From contig CM038053.1 of the NCBI GenBank assembly GCA_021397845.1, positions 142,366,541 to 142,430,540 on the forward strand: 64,000 nucleotides of DNA, given 5' to 3'. A model generated the notes under the pieces. The model was given only the letters and a program-made list of their open reading frames with translations, did not search any database and was not told where the DNA came from. The position numbers and the translations under genes were made by a program. This stretch comes from Areca catechu. Its lineage: Eukaryota > Streptophyta > Magnoliopsida > Arecales > Arecaceae. Positions 1-10,798 of the stretch are shown one piece after another. The first letter of the stretch is position 1. Every line of letters begins with the position of its first letter.

Positions 1-2
1 AA

Positions 3-2039
3 TTTCCCTTCGTCCTCCCCGTGCCTGAGCGGGCGAACGAAGCTCCCCCTGGGTGCCTAGCTGTATACGAAGATCACCTGAAGGCTGGTCTTCAGTTTTC
101 CCTGCACCCCTTCTTTGTTAAGATTTTTTGCTTGTACCAAGTGGTGCCAGCATAGTTAATCCCAAACAGCATTAGGAACATCTGCGGGTTCCTGGTCATG
201 TGCAGCATCGCCAATATAGAGCCTAGGACCAACTTGTTCTCGGCCCTTTTCATCCTCAAGAGGAACTTCCATAGCAACAGATGGTGGGTGATCGGTCCCA
301 GATCGGGTCACAGGGTGATTAAGGATATGCCCAGTGCGATCCATGGGTGGAAACTTGTCTTTGTTTTTGTGTTGTCCTTCAACCCATGGGGCTTTGATAC
401 TAAGTGGAAGAAGCCTTGCCTGACCGCTAATGATGGAAAGAAAGTCTTGGCAGCCGACCAGTTGGATTATGATTTTCTGACCTACTCGAAAGTTGCTCCT
501 ATCTGGGAGTTGTTGTAGGAGAGGAACCTCCATCGAGCGGGAATCAGTAAATTCCCCTCACTAGGTATAGCAGTGAAAATTTCTGCTCTTCTTCTTTAGG
601 TTTTATTGTAGCTTATTTAACTGAGGTGATCCCCTTTGCCTACAGGTGGTGGGATGAAGCGCAATCTGAGCTGGATTTGCCAGACTTCGGAGAGGAGGGT
701 GGCACAGGCCCCTTCCACCAGGTCTGCAGCTCGGAAGAGAGCTCAGAGAGATGATTCCGAAGGGGACCAAAGAGCTCCATCTTCCCGAGGCATCTCGGGG
801 GAAAATGCAGCGACCGCGAAAGATGTTCCAGCGAGGCCCTGCCCAGTCGAGACTCCAGCGGTGGTCGCCTCCCCAGTTGACACAACGGGGGGCCCGCTTC
901 AAGGAGTGGATGTGCCGCCGGTTTGCCCATCTGCCGCTGATAGGGGCAAGGCGTGGCAAGTCGAAGGAGAGTCCGTCAGCGGAGCTTCTTCAGTCGGAGG
1001 TCGCCCGACGAACCCTTCGGAGCTCCCGCCTATGGGAGAGCTGCTGGTCCCGGAGGAGGCCAAACAGGCGTTGAAGGGCACGATACAGCCCCGCAACCTG
1101 GCAATTCTCCAGAACCGAAGCTTTCACAAAGTGTCCGATTCCGGCTTTGCCGCCCTGTAACAGGTATGATTATCACTGCCTCCCTTGCCTTAAGAGTTAC
1201 TTGACCCTCAATTCTTCTTTTTTGATGCAGTTGGTCTATGACTCACCTTCATGGAGGAAGGCCTGGGGAACGTAGATAGCCTCATCTACGACCTCAAGGA
1301 GGAGCTTCAGACTGCTAGGGCTGCCAGGGAAGTAGCCGAGGACCTGAAGCAATCCATGGAGGATCGTCTTGTCCGGGTGACTGATGAAGTTTGCGGCCTG
1401 AAGGGCGAACTGAAAAGCGCCCACTTGAGGATAGCGGGACAAGAGGCGGGGTGGAACAGGAGCAGGAGGCAAGTTGAATCCTTGGAGCGGACTGCCAGGG
1501 AGAACCAGGAGAGGATGGAAAGCCTGTCCAAGGTGGCGGAGGAGGCTTCTAGGAGGGTCGAAGAGGCGATCCTAGAATTCGAAGCTGCCAAGAGGGAGGC
1601 CGAAGATGCTAAGAGGGAGTCCGAAGCTTTGAAGAAGCAGATGGACAATGCCGTGGCTGACTTCAAGATGTCTTCGCAATTTCAAACAGAAATTGATGAA
1701 GCATCATTGTATGCCTACCAGCACGGCTTCAATGATGGGCTTTCCAAGGTGAAAGAGACCCTCCCTCACCTCGACCTTTCGAAGATCCCCTCCTTCAATA
1801 TAATTGGAGAGGAAGGAGAAGAAGAGGAGGAGGCCAAAGCTGCAGGGGAGGTCGAGGAGCCACCATGTCCGGCGGAGGAGGCTGCTACCTCAGTCGAAAA
1901 CCCGAAGGTGATCCCGACTGTGATCTCGGCCTAGGAGGTGACTCAGGTTGGAGGAGTCCAAGCTGAAGGTTCTCCCATCCCGGCCCAAATTGATGAGACC
2001 TTCTCCGATCAAGTAGATAGGTTGCTCCAGTCCTGTTGA
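3..2039 (+). pseudogene. Antisense gene 1 of element A: PF04195-like (putative gypsy-type transposon) coiled-coil protein, broken
   Basis: The frame starting at base 3 reads through a region resembling the plant family PF04195 (Transposase_28), with patterns such as LAVYEDHLKAGL, SLHPFFV and GFLVMCSIANIEP. A stop lies near 153 and another at 516-518. A GT-AG intron at 565-645 joins this frame without a shift to 648-1163, a low-complexity Ser/Pro/Ala stretch. A second intron fits 1164-1230, with a pyrimidine-rich acceptor, but a stop at 1158 precedes it and a frameshift follows it. The last part (1251-1934, and after one stop to 2039) is a long Glu/Lys/Ala-rich coiled coil followed by a conserved tail with F..SSQF..EI and GF. 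The gene runs opposite to gag-pol. The family's function is unknown. The N terminus is cut by the window edge. Confidence 0.7.
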
Positions 2040-2222
2040 TGTTGAGTGACCTGGATCACTTCGAATGTATTTTCTTCTTTTTTTTTTTACTTGTATTGCC
2101 AATGAACTTTGTATTGCAATTTTCCTAGATCTTGGAATGAATTCTCCTTTCTTTGCATATGCATTGTTGTGCCTTATGTGTTCATGTGTAGCCTGAAATG
2201 GTTCTATCATTTCTTCTTTGGC

Positions 2223-2335
2223 CTAGTCGAATGATAGCCTTCGAAGGCCATCCAATTGGTAGGAGCCGATTTTACCGTTCTCTTTTTCGCTTAGTCGAAT
2301 AGTCATGGCCGAAGGCCATTCAGTCGGTAAGGACG
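2223..2335. repeat. Imperfect tandem repeat between the two antisense genes
   Basis: Two units about 68 bases apart share a TAGTCGAAT start, a GAAGGCCAT core and a TTGGTA/TCGGTA end. The rest of 2040-2730 shows no coding pattern. It is AT-rich just after the first antisense gene, as expected of a 3' untranslated region. Confidence 0.5.
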
Positions 2336-2731
2336 AACCCTCGAACAGACCAGAACTCCATTGCGTTGCCTTCCTTCGGACGATTAGCTTGTCCATTGGG
2401 GCGGACAGGAGTCATCTCCCCACTAATCAATAATTAGGGGGATTTGATTAGGATCACCATTATCCGCGTGGCACGTCAAAACTTGTACAGTCATGATCTC
2501 TTGCACCTTGTGAGCCGCCGAGCCTCCTTTTTCCAAAAAGAGACCATTAATGACGCCATCGCATGATGTGAATTTCTCCGGATTCAAAGCAATGGCGGTT
2601 GCGGTCCTGGGGATGGCTTCTGAGAGACTTTTTGGTTCTCGAAGCATCACCCAAACATGTGGTGCCTTCTCAGTTGGTCGGGAAGGACATGGGATGCGCC
2701 TCCCCGTAGTCGATTGTGGGTGCAGGGCTTC

Positions 2732-2739
2732 TATAAATA
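2732..2739 (+). promoter_or_regulatory. TATA box of antisense gene 2
   Basis: A perfect TATAAATA on the plus strand lies 61 bases upstream of the ATG at 2800. That spacing would put transcription start about 30 bases before the start codon. There is no TATA of this quality just upstream of the other A genes in view. Promoter activity is inferred. Confidence 0.5.
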
Positions 2740-2799
2740 GGACCCTGCCCCCTGCCGTTGAAGGCCATCATTTCTGTTGGTGTCTTCCTTCTATCAGCC

Positions 2800-3282
2800 A
2801 TGAGGTTTAGCACTTCCGAGCTTCGTTGTGCAGCGAAGAGGAGGGCTGTTGACCCCGAGAGAAGGCGAAGTCTGGGGTCACTTGGGCCCGTTGGCGAAGA
2901 GGAGGAGCCTCTGGTTGACCGTCTCGAGAAGAAGGTTCGCCTTCTGGAGGCTCAGTTGAGGAAGGCTCGGGCCCAAGTCACGGCGGCGACCGCGGTGGCA
3001 GAGGAGGCAAAGAAGGAGGCAGTGGAGGCCATCGCAAACTTCAGAACTTCTACCTCATTCAAGGATGAGGTCGCCGGGGTGGCCCTGGACTCCTTCCACC
3101 AGGGGTTTCGGGAGTGTCGGAGGAAAGCCTCCAGGTTTTATGACCTGAAGGGCTTGGATAACATCAAACCCTCCGTTCCCTTCCCCAGCCACGAATTCGA
3201 TTCCGAATCTGACGAGGGGTCGGACTTGAGTTCGGACTGGAACCTTGGGGGCCCTTCGTTGTCCCATCTGGTCTCTTCCTGA
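2800..3282 (+). CDS. Antisense gene 2 of element A: short coiled-coil protein resembling the tail of PF04195-type genes
   Basis: This is an uninterrupted frame of 160 residues. I chose ATG 2800 because it follows the TATA box at 2732; the frame itself is open further upstream. Residues about 15-45 are basic and acidic, and about 45-85 form a coiled coil rich in Glu, Lys, Ala and Arg. A conserved block with FRTSTSFKDEV, SFHQGFRE and KGLDNIKPSVP follows, then an acidic Asp/Glu/Ser tail. The conserved block matches the tail of the gene at 60084-61002 and, more weakly, that of antisense gene 1. The N-terminal PF04195-like domain is absent. It lies between A's integrase and antisense gene 1, opposite to gag-pol. 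Function is unknown. It could be a truncated duplicate rather than a working gene, although its frame is intact in a decayed element. Confidence 0.6.
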   Translation: MRFSTSELRCAAKRRAVDPERRRSLGSLGPVGEEEEPLVDRLEKKVRLLEAQLRKARAQVTAATAVAEEAKKEAVEAIANFRTSTSFKDEVAGVALDSFHQGFRECRRKASRFYDLKGLDNIKPSVPFPSHEFDSESDEGSDLSSDWNLGGPSLSHLVSS

Positions 3283-3647
3283 CGGTACGGAAAAAACCCG
3301 TCGGGAAGTTAATGCAAAATTTCCCAACCAGATGTTGCTGCTGCTGCTACTTTTTTTTTTTTATCTCTCTTTTAGAGAGTTTTTCTATTTTCTTACTCTC
3401 TTTATAGGAGAGTTTCTTTCTTTTTTCTTTCATTTCTTTTTATGTAAGAAAAATTGAAAGAAATGAAAGATCTTTTGTGTTACCTCTTCCCGTGTATTTT
3501 CTGCGATGTGTTGCACCACGATTTATCCATAATGTAGACTTCATAAACCACTTGTGATTTGTAGGGAAGAAGTAGGGTCTGTTGGACCATTCTGAGAGTG
3601 TTTGTTGTTGATAGAGAGGACGACAATGGTCCTGCTAGGCACGTGTT

Positions 3648-3790
3648 CGGATTTACTGTAGGGTAGGTTACGAAAACCATCCCTGTGCACTTTCTGTCAT
3701 GATTAAGGTAGGCTATTCAGGCCCACCTCGGTGCAAGTTTGGATTCACCGTAGGGTAGGTTACGGAAACCATCCTTGTGCCTTTGATCTT
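3648..3790. repeat. Repeat pair with 92-base spacing in A's 3' region
   Basis: Two copies of a segment centred on GTAGGGTAGGTTACG, followed by AAACCATCC and TGTGC, start near 3658 and 3750. Short tandem repeats in the untranslated 3' region are known in Tat elements. The T-rich block at 3350-3470 and the stretch up to 3985 hold no other gene. Confidence 0.6.
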
Positions 3791-3984
3791 TTTGGTGGCC
3801 TAGTTAGGCCATCCCTTGTGCTCGTCGGATATACCGATAAGGTGAGTGGATCAGACTCTCCTTTGCGCAGTTGATCGATTTTTCAGATCGGGTCATTTGG
3901 ACTGTTGTCGTTCAGTCGATACAACTAGCCATTCTGAGTCGAGTGAGGTTGAGGAGCTTTGCATAGGAGTTTTTTGGAATATTT

Positions 3985-5243
3985 TCATTGATAGTATTTT
4001 TGAAGGTTTTGTATATTCCATAGCTGAGATAGGGTCTTCCCCTCCAGGGTCTTGAGTCAATATGTCCGTGGTCGAATGACTTCTTCGACTTGATATGGGC
4101 CTTCTTAGTTAGGGGAGAGTTTACCCTATTCCGTTGGCCTGGATACTTCTGCTCTTCGTAATACCATGTCCCTCGTACGAAAAGTTTGCTCCTTTACCCT
4201 TGCATTGTAGTACTTGGTGACCTTTTGCTGGTATGCCGCCATTCTTATTTGGGCCTGTAGCCTGGTGCTTGATAGCAGATCCAGATCGATCCTTCTACGA
4301 TCGGAATTTTAGGTTCTTCATAGTTGTCAATTCTTAAAGACTGTAGGGAGACTTCGATAGGTAGCATGGCTTCGGTACCGTAGGCTAGGTTGAACGAAGA
4401 TTCGCCGGTGGTTATTCTTGGGATAGTTCGGTACACCCAAAGAACAGATATCAATTCTTCAGTCCAAAGCCCTTTGGCGACGTTCAACCTTGTCTTCAGA
4501 ACATGGAGGATGGTCCAGTTGGTGACTTCGGCTTCTCCGTTGGACTGTGGATGTGCAATGGATGTCAGCCGATGCTGGATATGGTACCGAGCACAGAAGT
4601 TCTTGAACTTCGGATTATTGAATTGTCTCCCGTTGTCCGTGATGATGACGTGTGGGATACCGAACCTGAAGTTGATGGAGTTTTTCACAAAACTCTCCAC
4701 TTTGCCCTCTGTGATTTGGGCTAATGGTTCGACTTCTACCCATTTTGTGAAATAGTCGATGGCCACTAGGAGAAACTTCCTTTGCCCTGATGCTGGTGGG
4801 AACGGGCCAAGAATATCCATTCCCCACTGGGCAAAGGGCCATGGGGCTGCCAACTGAGTCAGGTGACTCGTAGGTTGTCTCTGCATATTGGCATACCTTT
4901 GGCATTGGTCGCACTTCCGCACGAAATCAGCTGAGTCCTTCTGGATGGAGGGCCAGTAATACCCTTGTCGAATGATCTTATATGCTAGAGATCTGCCTCC
5001 CAAGTGATCCCCGCATATGCCCTCGTGGACCTCTCTCAATGCATAATCTGCATTGGTGGGTCCGAGGCATTTTAGTAGCGGTTGGGACAACGATCTCTTG
5101 TAGAGGGTTCCATCTAAGATGACGTACTGAGATGCCATCCAGCGGATCTTTTTGGTCTCTGCCTTATCTTCAGGCAGTTCTCCTTCATTCAGAAATCTAA
5201 TGATGGGATCCATCCAACTTGGCTCAGCATCAATCTGGCGCAC
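3985..5243 (-). pseudogene. Integrase of element A
   Basis: The integrase would insert the element's cDNA into chromosomes. Reading down from 5243, the zinc-binding HHCC module is visible (HEGICGDH, then CDQC). The catalytic core follows, with Asp in WGMDILGPF, Asp in IITDNGRQF and Glu in QSNGEAEV, all present. The main frame ends at 4245. The C-terminal domain continues from about 4250 down to 3985 in a decayed frame with at least two stops. No chromodomain is visible, as expected for Tat. The copy is close to intact through the core but truncated. Confidence 0.88.
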
Positions 5244-5282
5244 CTCTGTAGTCTCTTTGGCAATGCTTGGAGTTTCAAAATG

Positions 5283-5798
5283 TTAAACAAAGGTGCGCCC
5301 GAGAGACTCCGGTATCGTAGTCGCCAGTCGAGACAGTACATCTGCTCGGGAGTTCTCTGATTGGGGAACATGAATAATTTCAAAATGTTCCAGTTGAGAG
5401 GATAAGGCCTGAACCTTCTCCAGGTATTGCATCATGGTTGGATCTTTGGCTGCGTACTCTCCATTAACTTGATTCACAACCAGTTGAGAGTCGAAGAAGG
5501 CTCGGAGTTACCGGACTCCCAAATCTTTGGCGATCCGAAGTCCAGCAAGTAGGGCCTCATATTCGGCCTGATTATTGGAGGCGTGGAAGGAGAAACGGAG
5601 TGCATATTCTATAATCTGGCCGTCAGGTTCGGCCAACATGAGTCCAGCTCCGCACCCGGTAACATTGGAAGCTCCGTCCACATGAAGCACCCAAACGAAC
5701 TTCATCTCCTTCGGGGCTTGTTTTTCATTCGAAGAGGCTTCGCCTTTGGACTTCCAGGTGCACTCGGCTAGAAAATCAGAGAGCACCTGGGCCTTCAT
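5283..5798 (-). pseudogene. Second (archaeal-type) RNase H of element A
   Basis: This extra RNase H follows the usual RT-linked one. The four acidic catalytic positions are visible: Asp in VLHVDGAS, Glu in NNQAEYEALLAG, Asp in FFDSQLVVNQV and Asp in SRADVLSRLA. A stop near 5509 splits the domain. Tandem RNase H domains mark the plant Tat lineage, where the second domain is thought to have been acquired separately and the first to have lost importance. It would degrade the RNA strand during cDNA synthesis. Confidence 0.88.
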
Positions 5799-5810
5799 AG
5801 CCGCTCAGGG

Positions 5811-7078
5811 CTAGAAGCTAATGTCAAATTCACTTAGCTTCACGGCCCACTTGGCTATCCTTCCAGAAGTGTCCGGAGATCGGAGAACGGCCTTGAGAGG
5901 TTGATCAGTCAGCACCACGATAGCGTGGGCTTGGAAATATGGCTGTAGTCGCTTTGCAGCAATCACTAAAGAGTAGATCAGCTTCTGCATCCTTGCATAC
6001 CGCATTTCTGCATCATGCAAGATCTTGCTGATGTAGTAGATTGGCTTGTGGGACCCGTCTTCCTCCTTCCGGACAAGAACCGAGCTCACTGCTTCGTCTG
6101 AAGCAGAAGGGTACAGGTAGAGGACCTCGCCTTCTTTTGGCTTGGAAAGCAATGGCAGGGTCTCCAAATACTTCTTCAATTCTTCAAAGGCAGCGTGACA
6201 GTCCTCAGACCATTCGAAGCCCTTGGATTGTCAAAGTACCTTGAAGAATGGAAGACACTTCTCGACAAACCGAGAGATAAATCTGCTTAGGGAGGCAATC
6301 CTCTCCGTCAACTGTTGGACTTCCTTTTTACAAGAGGGATGTCGCATATCCTTCAAGGCCTGGATCTTCTCGGGGTTGGCCTCAATCCCTCGTTTGGTGA
6401 CAAGGAAGCCTAGGAATTTACCCAACGTGACCCCGAAGGTGCACTTCGCCGGGTTTAACTTCATTTTGTAGTGCCGGAGAGCACTGAATGACTCCTCCAA
6501 GTTGCGGATGTGGTCTCTCTGGTGGAGACTCTTGACGATCATGTCATCAACATAGGCCTCCATTTCCTTCCTAGTTGCTTTTCAAACACTTTATTGATGA
6601 GTCTTTGAAATGTTGCTCCAGCATTCTTGAGGCCGAACGGCATCATCTTGTAGTAGTAGAGACCTTTGTCAGTGATGAATGCCATCTTCTCCTCATCTTG
6701 TGGATCCATTCTGATCTGGTTGTAGCCAGAGAAGGCATCCATAAAGCTCAGCAACTGGTGGCCGGCGGTAGCATCAACCAGTTGATCAATCTTTGGGAGA
6801 GGGAAGCTATCTTTTGGGCAAGCTTTGTTGAGGTCTGTATAGTCGATGCAGATCCTCCACTTGCCGCTAGATTTCTTCACCATTACTACATTGGCCAGCC
6901 ACTCGGGATAGCAGGCCTCTCTGATGAACCCTGCCTTGAGGAGCTTGCCAACCTCTTCATCAACAACTTGCTGTCTTTCGGGGGTGAAGCTCCTCTTCTT
7001 CTGCCGCACCAGCTTGTACCCAGGGATTATTTCCAACCGATGAGTAATCACCTCAGCGGGAATTCCGGGCATATCCAA
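5811..7078 (-). pseudogene. Reverse transcriptase and first RNase H of element A
   Basis: The RT begins with the gypsy-type entry region and shows RICIDYTDLNKA, FMDAFSGYNQI and MPFGLKNAGATFQRLI. A one-base frameshift near 6563 separates these from the catalytic YVDD (AYVDDMIVK), so no working RT can be made. The thumb and connection follow, then a stop near 6230. The RT-linked RNase H occupies about 5811-6179 and ends in the conserved AKWAVKLSEFDI. The lesions are one frameshift and at least one stop. Gypsy assignment is certain from motif order. Confidence 0.92.
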
Positions 7079-7084
7079 AGCCGA

Positions 7085-7780
7085 CTAGGCGAAGAAATCA
7101 GCGTTGTCCCTGAGGAAACGGATCAGCTTCGTTCTAGTTTCCTTGTCAAGGGTGCTCTCGATTTGCATAACTCTGGAGGGATCTTCCTCTTTCAAAGGTA
7201 TCGGGATGGTCCTCTCCATGGGTTCACCAAGGTTTGTGGTTGAATCCTTCAGATCCAGCTGATCCGGGGTAGTCGAATCTTTGAAGTGCCTATCTTCAAT
7301 CATTAGACACTGCCGTGCCGTCCTCTGGTTCCCTCTAACTTCTCCAACACCATTCTTGGTGAGGAAGCGTACCAAGAGGTAGTGAGAGGAGATCACGGTC
7401 TGGAACCTATTCAAGGCGGGCCTCCCCAGAATAATATTGTATGCATAGGGGATCTGGACCACCGTAAAGTTGATCGGCAATGTCTTTTGTCAAGGCTCAG
7501 AGCCGAGTGTTACAAGCAACACTATCTCCCCTTCGGCATACACTTGGTTACCCCCGAAACTGGAGAGTGGTATGGGGGATCTCTATAGTTGATGTCTAGG
7601 CAAACACATTTTGGAGAATGCATCGTACATCAAGATATCAGTCAAACTTCCATTATCAATAAGAACTCTCTACACATCATAATTGGCTACTATGGCCAAA
7701 ATTACAAGAGGGTCGTCGTGCGGGAGTCGGACTCCCACAAGGTTATCGTCGGAGAAGAAGATGGAGTTGTTACCCTTCAG
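7085..7780 (-). pseudogene. Aspartic protease region of element A
   Basis: The retroviral-type protease that cuts the polyprotein is recognised by VLIDNGSLTDIL near 7640-7670, where the usual Asp-Thr/Ser-Gly reads Asp-Asn-Gly, and by the downstream flap and GRPALNRF block near 7400-7430. Stops lie near 7490 and 7590. A linker rich in Glu and Asp (7085-7330) leads to the RT. It lies between gag and RT as usual. The changed active site and stops make it inactive. Confidence 0.75.
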
Positions 7781-9362
7781 TCACTTTGAAGCTTCATCTT
7801 CATCCCTTCTCCAGTTGGCGGGCCAGTGTATCATCCCTACACCTCCATTGGTGGGCCTTTGGTTTGGCAATTCGGCCTCTTCGGGAGGTGGCTGGGGAAT
7901 AGTTGCTTCCGACCGGGGCCCCTGGCGACTGATGTATCGCCCCAGGTACCCCCTCTTGATGAGATAAGAGATTGCATCTCTTAACTGGATGGATTCTTTA
8001 GTATTGTGGCCGTGGTCCTGGTGGAATCGGCAGAATTTGTTCCTATTCATTGTGGAAGATGAGGCCTTCATGGGATGGGGCTGTTGGAGATAGTTTTCTT
8101 TTTCTATCTCCATGAGGATCTTTTCTCGAGGGAGGTTGAGGGGGGTGTATGAGTCGAATCTTCCTCCCAATGCTCTGGGCTTGGGAGGGCTTCTCCGGCG
8201 GTCTACAAATTTGCCGCCATTGTTATTGGAAGTTTGGGGGCCTTGCCCCCTGTTATTTTTCTTCTTTGAAGGGGGTTTCCCTTCAATCAAACATCGATTC
8301 GCCGTCTACTCTTCAGCATCGGCGTATTTCTGAGCCCTTGATAGGAGCTCAGCGTATCTTTTGGAGAACTTCTTGTCCAAGAAAAAAGTAAGCCTAGAGG
8401 TTCGAAGCCCCTTCTTTAGAGCTGACATGGCCACGTGCTCATTGAGATCGGGGATCTCAAGCGTGGCTGCATTGAACCTGGAGATGTAATCTCTCAGGCT
8501 CTCTCCTTCATTCTGGTGAAGGAGGAAGAGTATGTCCGTATTCCGAGGAGTCTTACGGCAAGTCCTGAAATGCAAGACAAACAATTTTTCTAACTCAGAA
8601 GAGAAATCGATGGTACCTGGGCGCAGGCTCGAGTACTACATCCGAGCGGACTTCTTTAAGGTAGCCAGGAATGCCAAATAATACGTCGCGTCCGAAGCTC
8701 CTTGAATCATCATATGGGCTTTGAAGCTGCCCAAATGGTCGAAGGGGTCGGTGGTGCCGTCGTAGGGTTCCATTTGGGGAACCCTGAAGTGCCAAGGAAT
8801 GTCCTAAGCCATGATGCGGTCGGTGTAGGGTGGGCACAGATCACCCACAATCAGGTCCCGGGATCTCTCTGATCCCACATTCTCTGCTCTCGCGCCCTTG
8901 CCATCTCTGATTTGATGGCTCTGAATCTCCCGTCATAATCAGGAGTCTGCTTGGACCTCTCTCCATCAGAGTGGAGTCTTCAGAGGAGGAGGAGGAAGTT
9001 TGCCTAGGCCTTTTCCCTTTTTGTGGAGAATCGACAGACCTAGGCAGTCTCAAAGTACGGCCTTCGGGAGAGGGCCGAGAATGGGGGTAGGGATGCGCTG
9101 AATCCTCTCGTGGTGCTCTCCTTCTTCGAGATCAAGAGCTATGTCTAGAAACAGCCGGTGGGTTTGCCACCGGGAAGGCTCTATCTTGAAACTCTTGAAC
9201 CATGGTCGTCAGGTTGGTGACCTGGTTCAAAAGAGCTTCGAACTGCTGTACTCCCACAGTAACCATGGGAGGTGGAACATCGTTCACCTCTGAGGGTGCA
9301 CCCCCGTGAGATGGAGCATGACTCTGGCTTGTAGAAGCATTTTGGGCTTTTCCTCTTACCAT
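7781..9362 (-). pseudogene. Gag of element A
   Basis: Gag forms the particle and binds RNA. The reading starts at 9362 (MVRGKAQN) with a polar N terminus. It breaks near 9130, 8840 and 8590, then shows the capsid-like Retrotrans_gag region at about 8306-8800 (ESLRDYISRFN, ALKKGLR, RAQKYADAEE). The last part, 7781-8290, is basic and carries a Tat/Athila-style finger, CRFHQDHGHNT, whose expected later Cys is replaced (KESIQL). A stop near 8300 and several frame changes make it a pseudogene. It lies directly after the primer site at 9432-9449. Confidence 0.8.
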
Positions 9363-9431
9363 CAGAGAATTCTTTATTTCTTTCCCTTGTCTGGGAGGGA
9401 GCTTAACAAATGTTAGTAAAACCCTTGCCCC

Positions 9432-9449
9432 CTACCTGGCATGCCAATC
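9432..9449 (-). promoter_or_regulatory. Putative primer binding site of element A
   Basis: On the minus strand, directly after the 5' LTR, the sequence reads TTGGCATGCCAGGTAGGG. It is not the initiator-Met site used by the other elements here. A similar post-LTR sequence (GCGTGCCAGGTAGGGG-like) recurs in plant gypsy elements. The tRNA cannot be named with confidence. Confidence 0.5.
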
Positions 9450-10198
9450 TGTTGGCATGGAGTCCCTGGATCGACCGGTCAGAGCCGCTGTGTCGTAGGA
9501 CCGCTCACTGGTTAACCTGCAAAACAGGTCCCTTGCCGGAGTTGTTCTAGCGGAGGACACTCCGATGCCTAAGTCAGTGGTAGATTCCAGTCACAAAATG
9601 GGGAAGATGTTGAGAGTGGAAGAGAAAAGAAAGCTCTTAGAGATTGAGAATGTGTAATGTGCGAGATTATTCACGCGTACCTCTCGAGCCATCCTCCTTA
9701 CCCATATTTAAAAGATGGCCTCCGGTCTGTGGCCCGCTCTTTTTCCGAAGATCATGGGGAGCCATTCACTCCCATGATAGTTGATCGTGGATTGTCAATG
9801 AGCGGTTCCAGCCAGATAGGAGGCATGGCTGCAGGAATTGCACGCCATGATCATGGCATGATGAGTGTCGATTGTAATCGTTGGTTACAATTTCTTTTTT
9901 GGAACAGATTGTAGTTCAAGCTTCGGGTTTTCCCTTGCGTGGGCTAAAGGCTTGATATTTCTCCAAGGCCGGAGATCATGCCTACAGCGAGGATGGAAGT
10001 TTGTGCCTTCGGAAGTCGATGAGTAGTTCAGACTTCAGCCAGGGCCAAAGATGCTACCCGAAGGACTGGCCTTCGGATGTTGTAGTTCGGTGTGAAGCCT
10101 TGAGTTGCTTACAGTTGGCCTTCGCTTAGTCCGAAGAACCGGGGCTTCGATAAGTCAAACCGGAGCTTAGTTTGTAGCTGAACCAGGATATCCCAACA
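9450..10198 (-). repeat. 5' LTR of element A
   Basis: The 749-base LTR starts TGTTGG and ends CCAACA, so its ends are inverted repeats, with the primer site immediately inside. Its outer end abuts copia D LTR sequence (from 10199). The partner LTR lies beyond the left edge. Confidence 0.85.
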
Positions 10199-10785
10199 AT
10201 CTGCATGCAAAAATTTGTTCTACATCCGTGTATTCCTTCCACTGTTTTAAGTTTCTAGTGTGTGCTCTTCGTGGAGTTTAGGCTGTCTTGGAGAAGACCG
10301 TCCATGATGATTATTTAATATTCCCTGCTCCATCTGTTCGTGTTCGATTTATGGATTCCTGGTAGACTAGCATCCATCTGGGAGTCGGATCAGTGAGAGC
10401 CCTACATGTGGATAATCTAGAGGGTGGACACGTGGACACCTCGAGAGGTCGGATCGTTCTTCTTCTTGCTATGTTGCAGATCTTATTTGCTGTTGAAAGA
10501 GTTTAACTGATCGTGATTAATTCTGAAGATCGAGGGAGTCTGCTTTGGTCAGGTATATTTTATTTTGGTTATCATGCATGCCTAGATCTAATTGTTATCA
10601 TATGTTTTATTATTATTGCAATTGCCTATACATGACTGTATATTTTGTAACATGCATCATAATATGTTAGATCCTGTGCATGAGTATGTACTTTCCGCTG
10701 CATACTAAAAATTTTAATTATGCAATACTTGCTCCCTAGTTTTGCATGCCTAGGGTAGGCTTCTGCTGCACCAGGTTTTCCTTCA
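10199..10785 (+). repeat. 3' part of the 5' LTR of copia D
   Basis: It matches 25289-25628 joined to 32356-32608 of D's 3' LTR with scattered differences and ends TTTTCCTTCA. The missing first roughly 2 kb lies left of element A, outside the window. Confidence 0.88.
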
Positions 10786-10786
10786 G

Positions 10787-10798
10787 TGGTATCAGAGC
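10787..10798 (+). promoter_or_regulatory. Primer binding site of copia D
   Basis: TGGTATCAGAGC is the complement of the 3' end of plant initiator-Met tRNA. It starts one base after the LTR end, the standard copia arrangement. Confidence 0.9.

Larger units (their letters stand above)
1..10198 (-). mobile_element. Element A: Tat-lineage Ty3/gypsy retrotransposon, 3' LTR beyond the left edge
   Basis: Read on the minus strand, the order is 5' LTR (9450-10198), primer site, gag, protease, RT, RNase H, second RNase H, integrase, then a long 3' region holding plus-strand genes. The second RNase H between RT/RNase H and integrase, and antisense ORFs downstream of integrase, are known hallmarks of the Tat lineage. 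Every pol domain carries a stop or frameshift, so the copy is dead. It sits inside the 5' LTR of copia D: bases from 10199 match D's 3' LTR from about 25289. The matching left flank and A's 3' LTR lie outside the window, so its TSD cannot be checked. Confidence 0.9.

Noticed and set aside
603..1096. Minus-strand frames opposite antisense gene 1
   Set aside because: GC-rich shadow frames. The plus strand carries the exon with in-phase intron junctions.
2800..3282. Host gene captured by element A
   Set aside because: Its conserved tail recurs at 60760-60850 in another repeat and in antisense gene 1, so it belongs to the transposon-associated family rather than to a host locus.
6575..7243. Plus-strand frame of 222 residues
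   Set aside because: It is the complement of the RT and protease coding strand of A and has no features of its own.
10787..10798. Possible tRNA gene fragments at the TGGTATCAGAGC sites
   Set aside because: Each lies within a few bases of an LTR end and is only about 12 bases long. They are primer binding sites; no cloverleaf is present.
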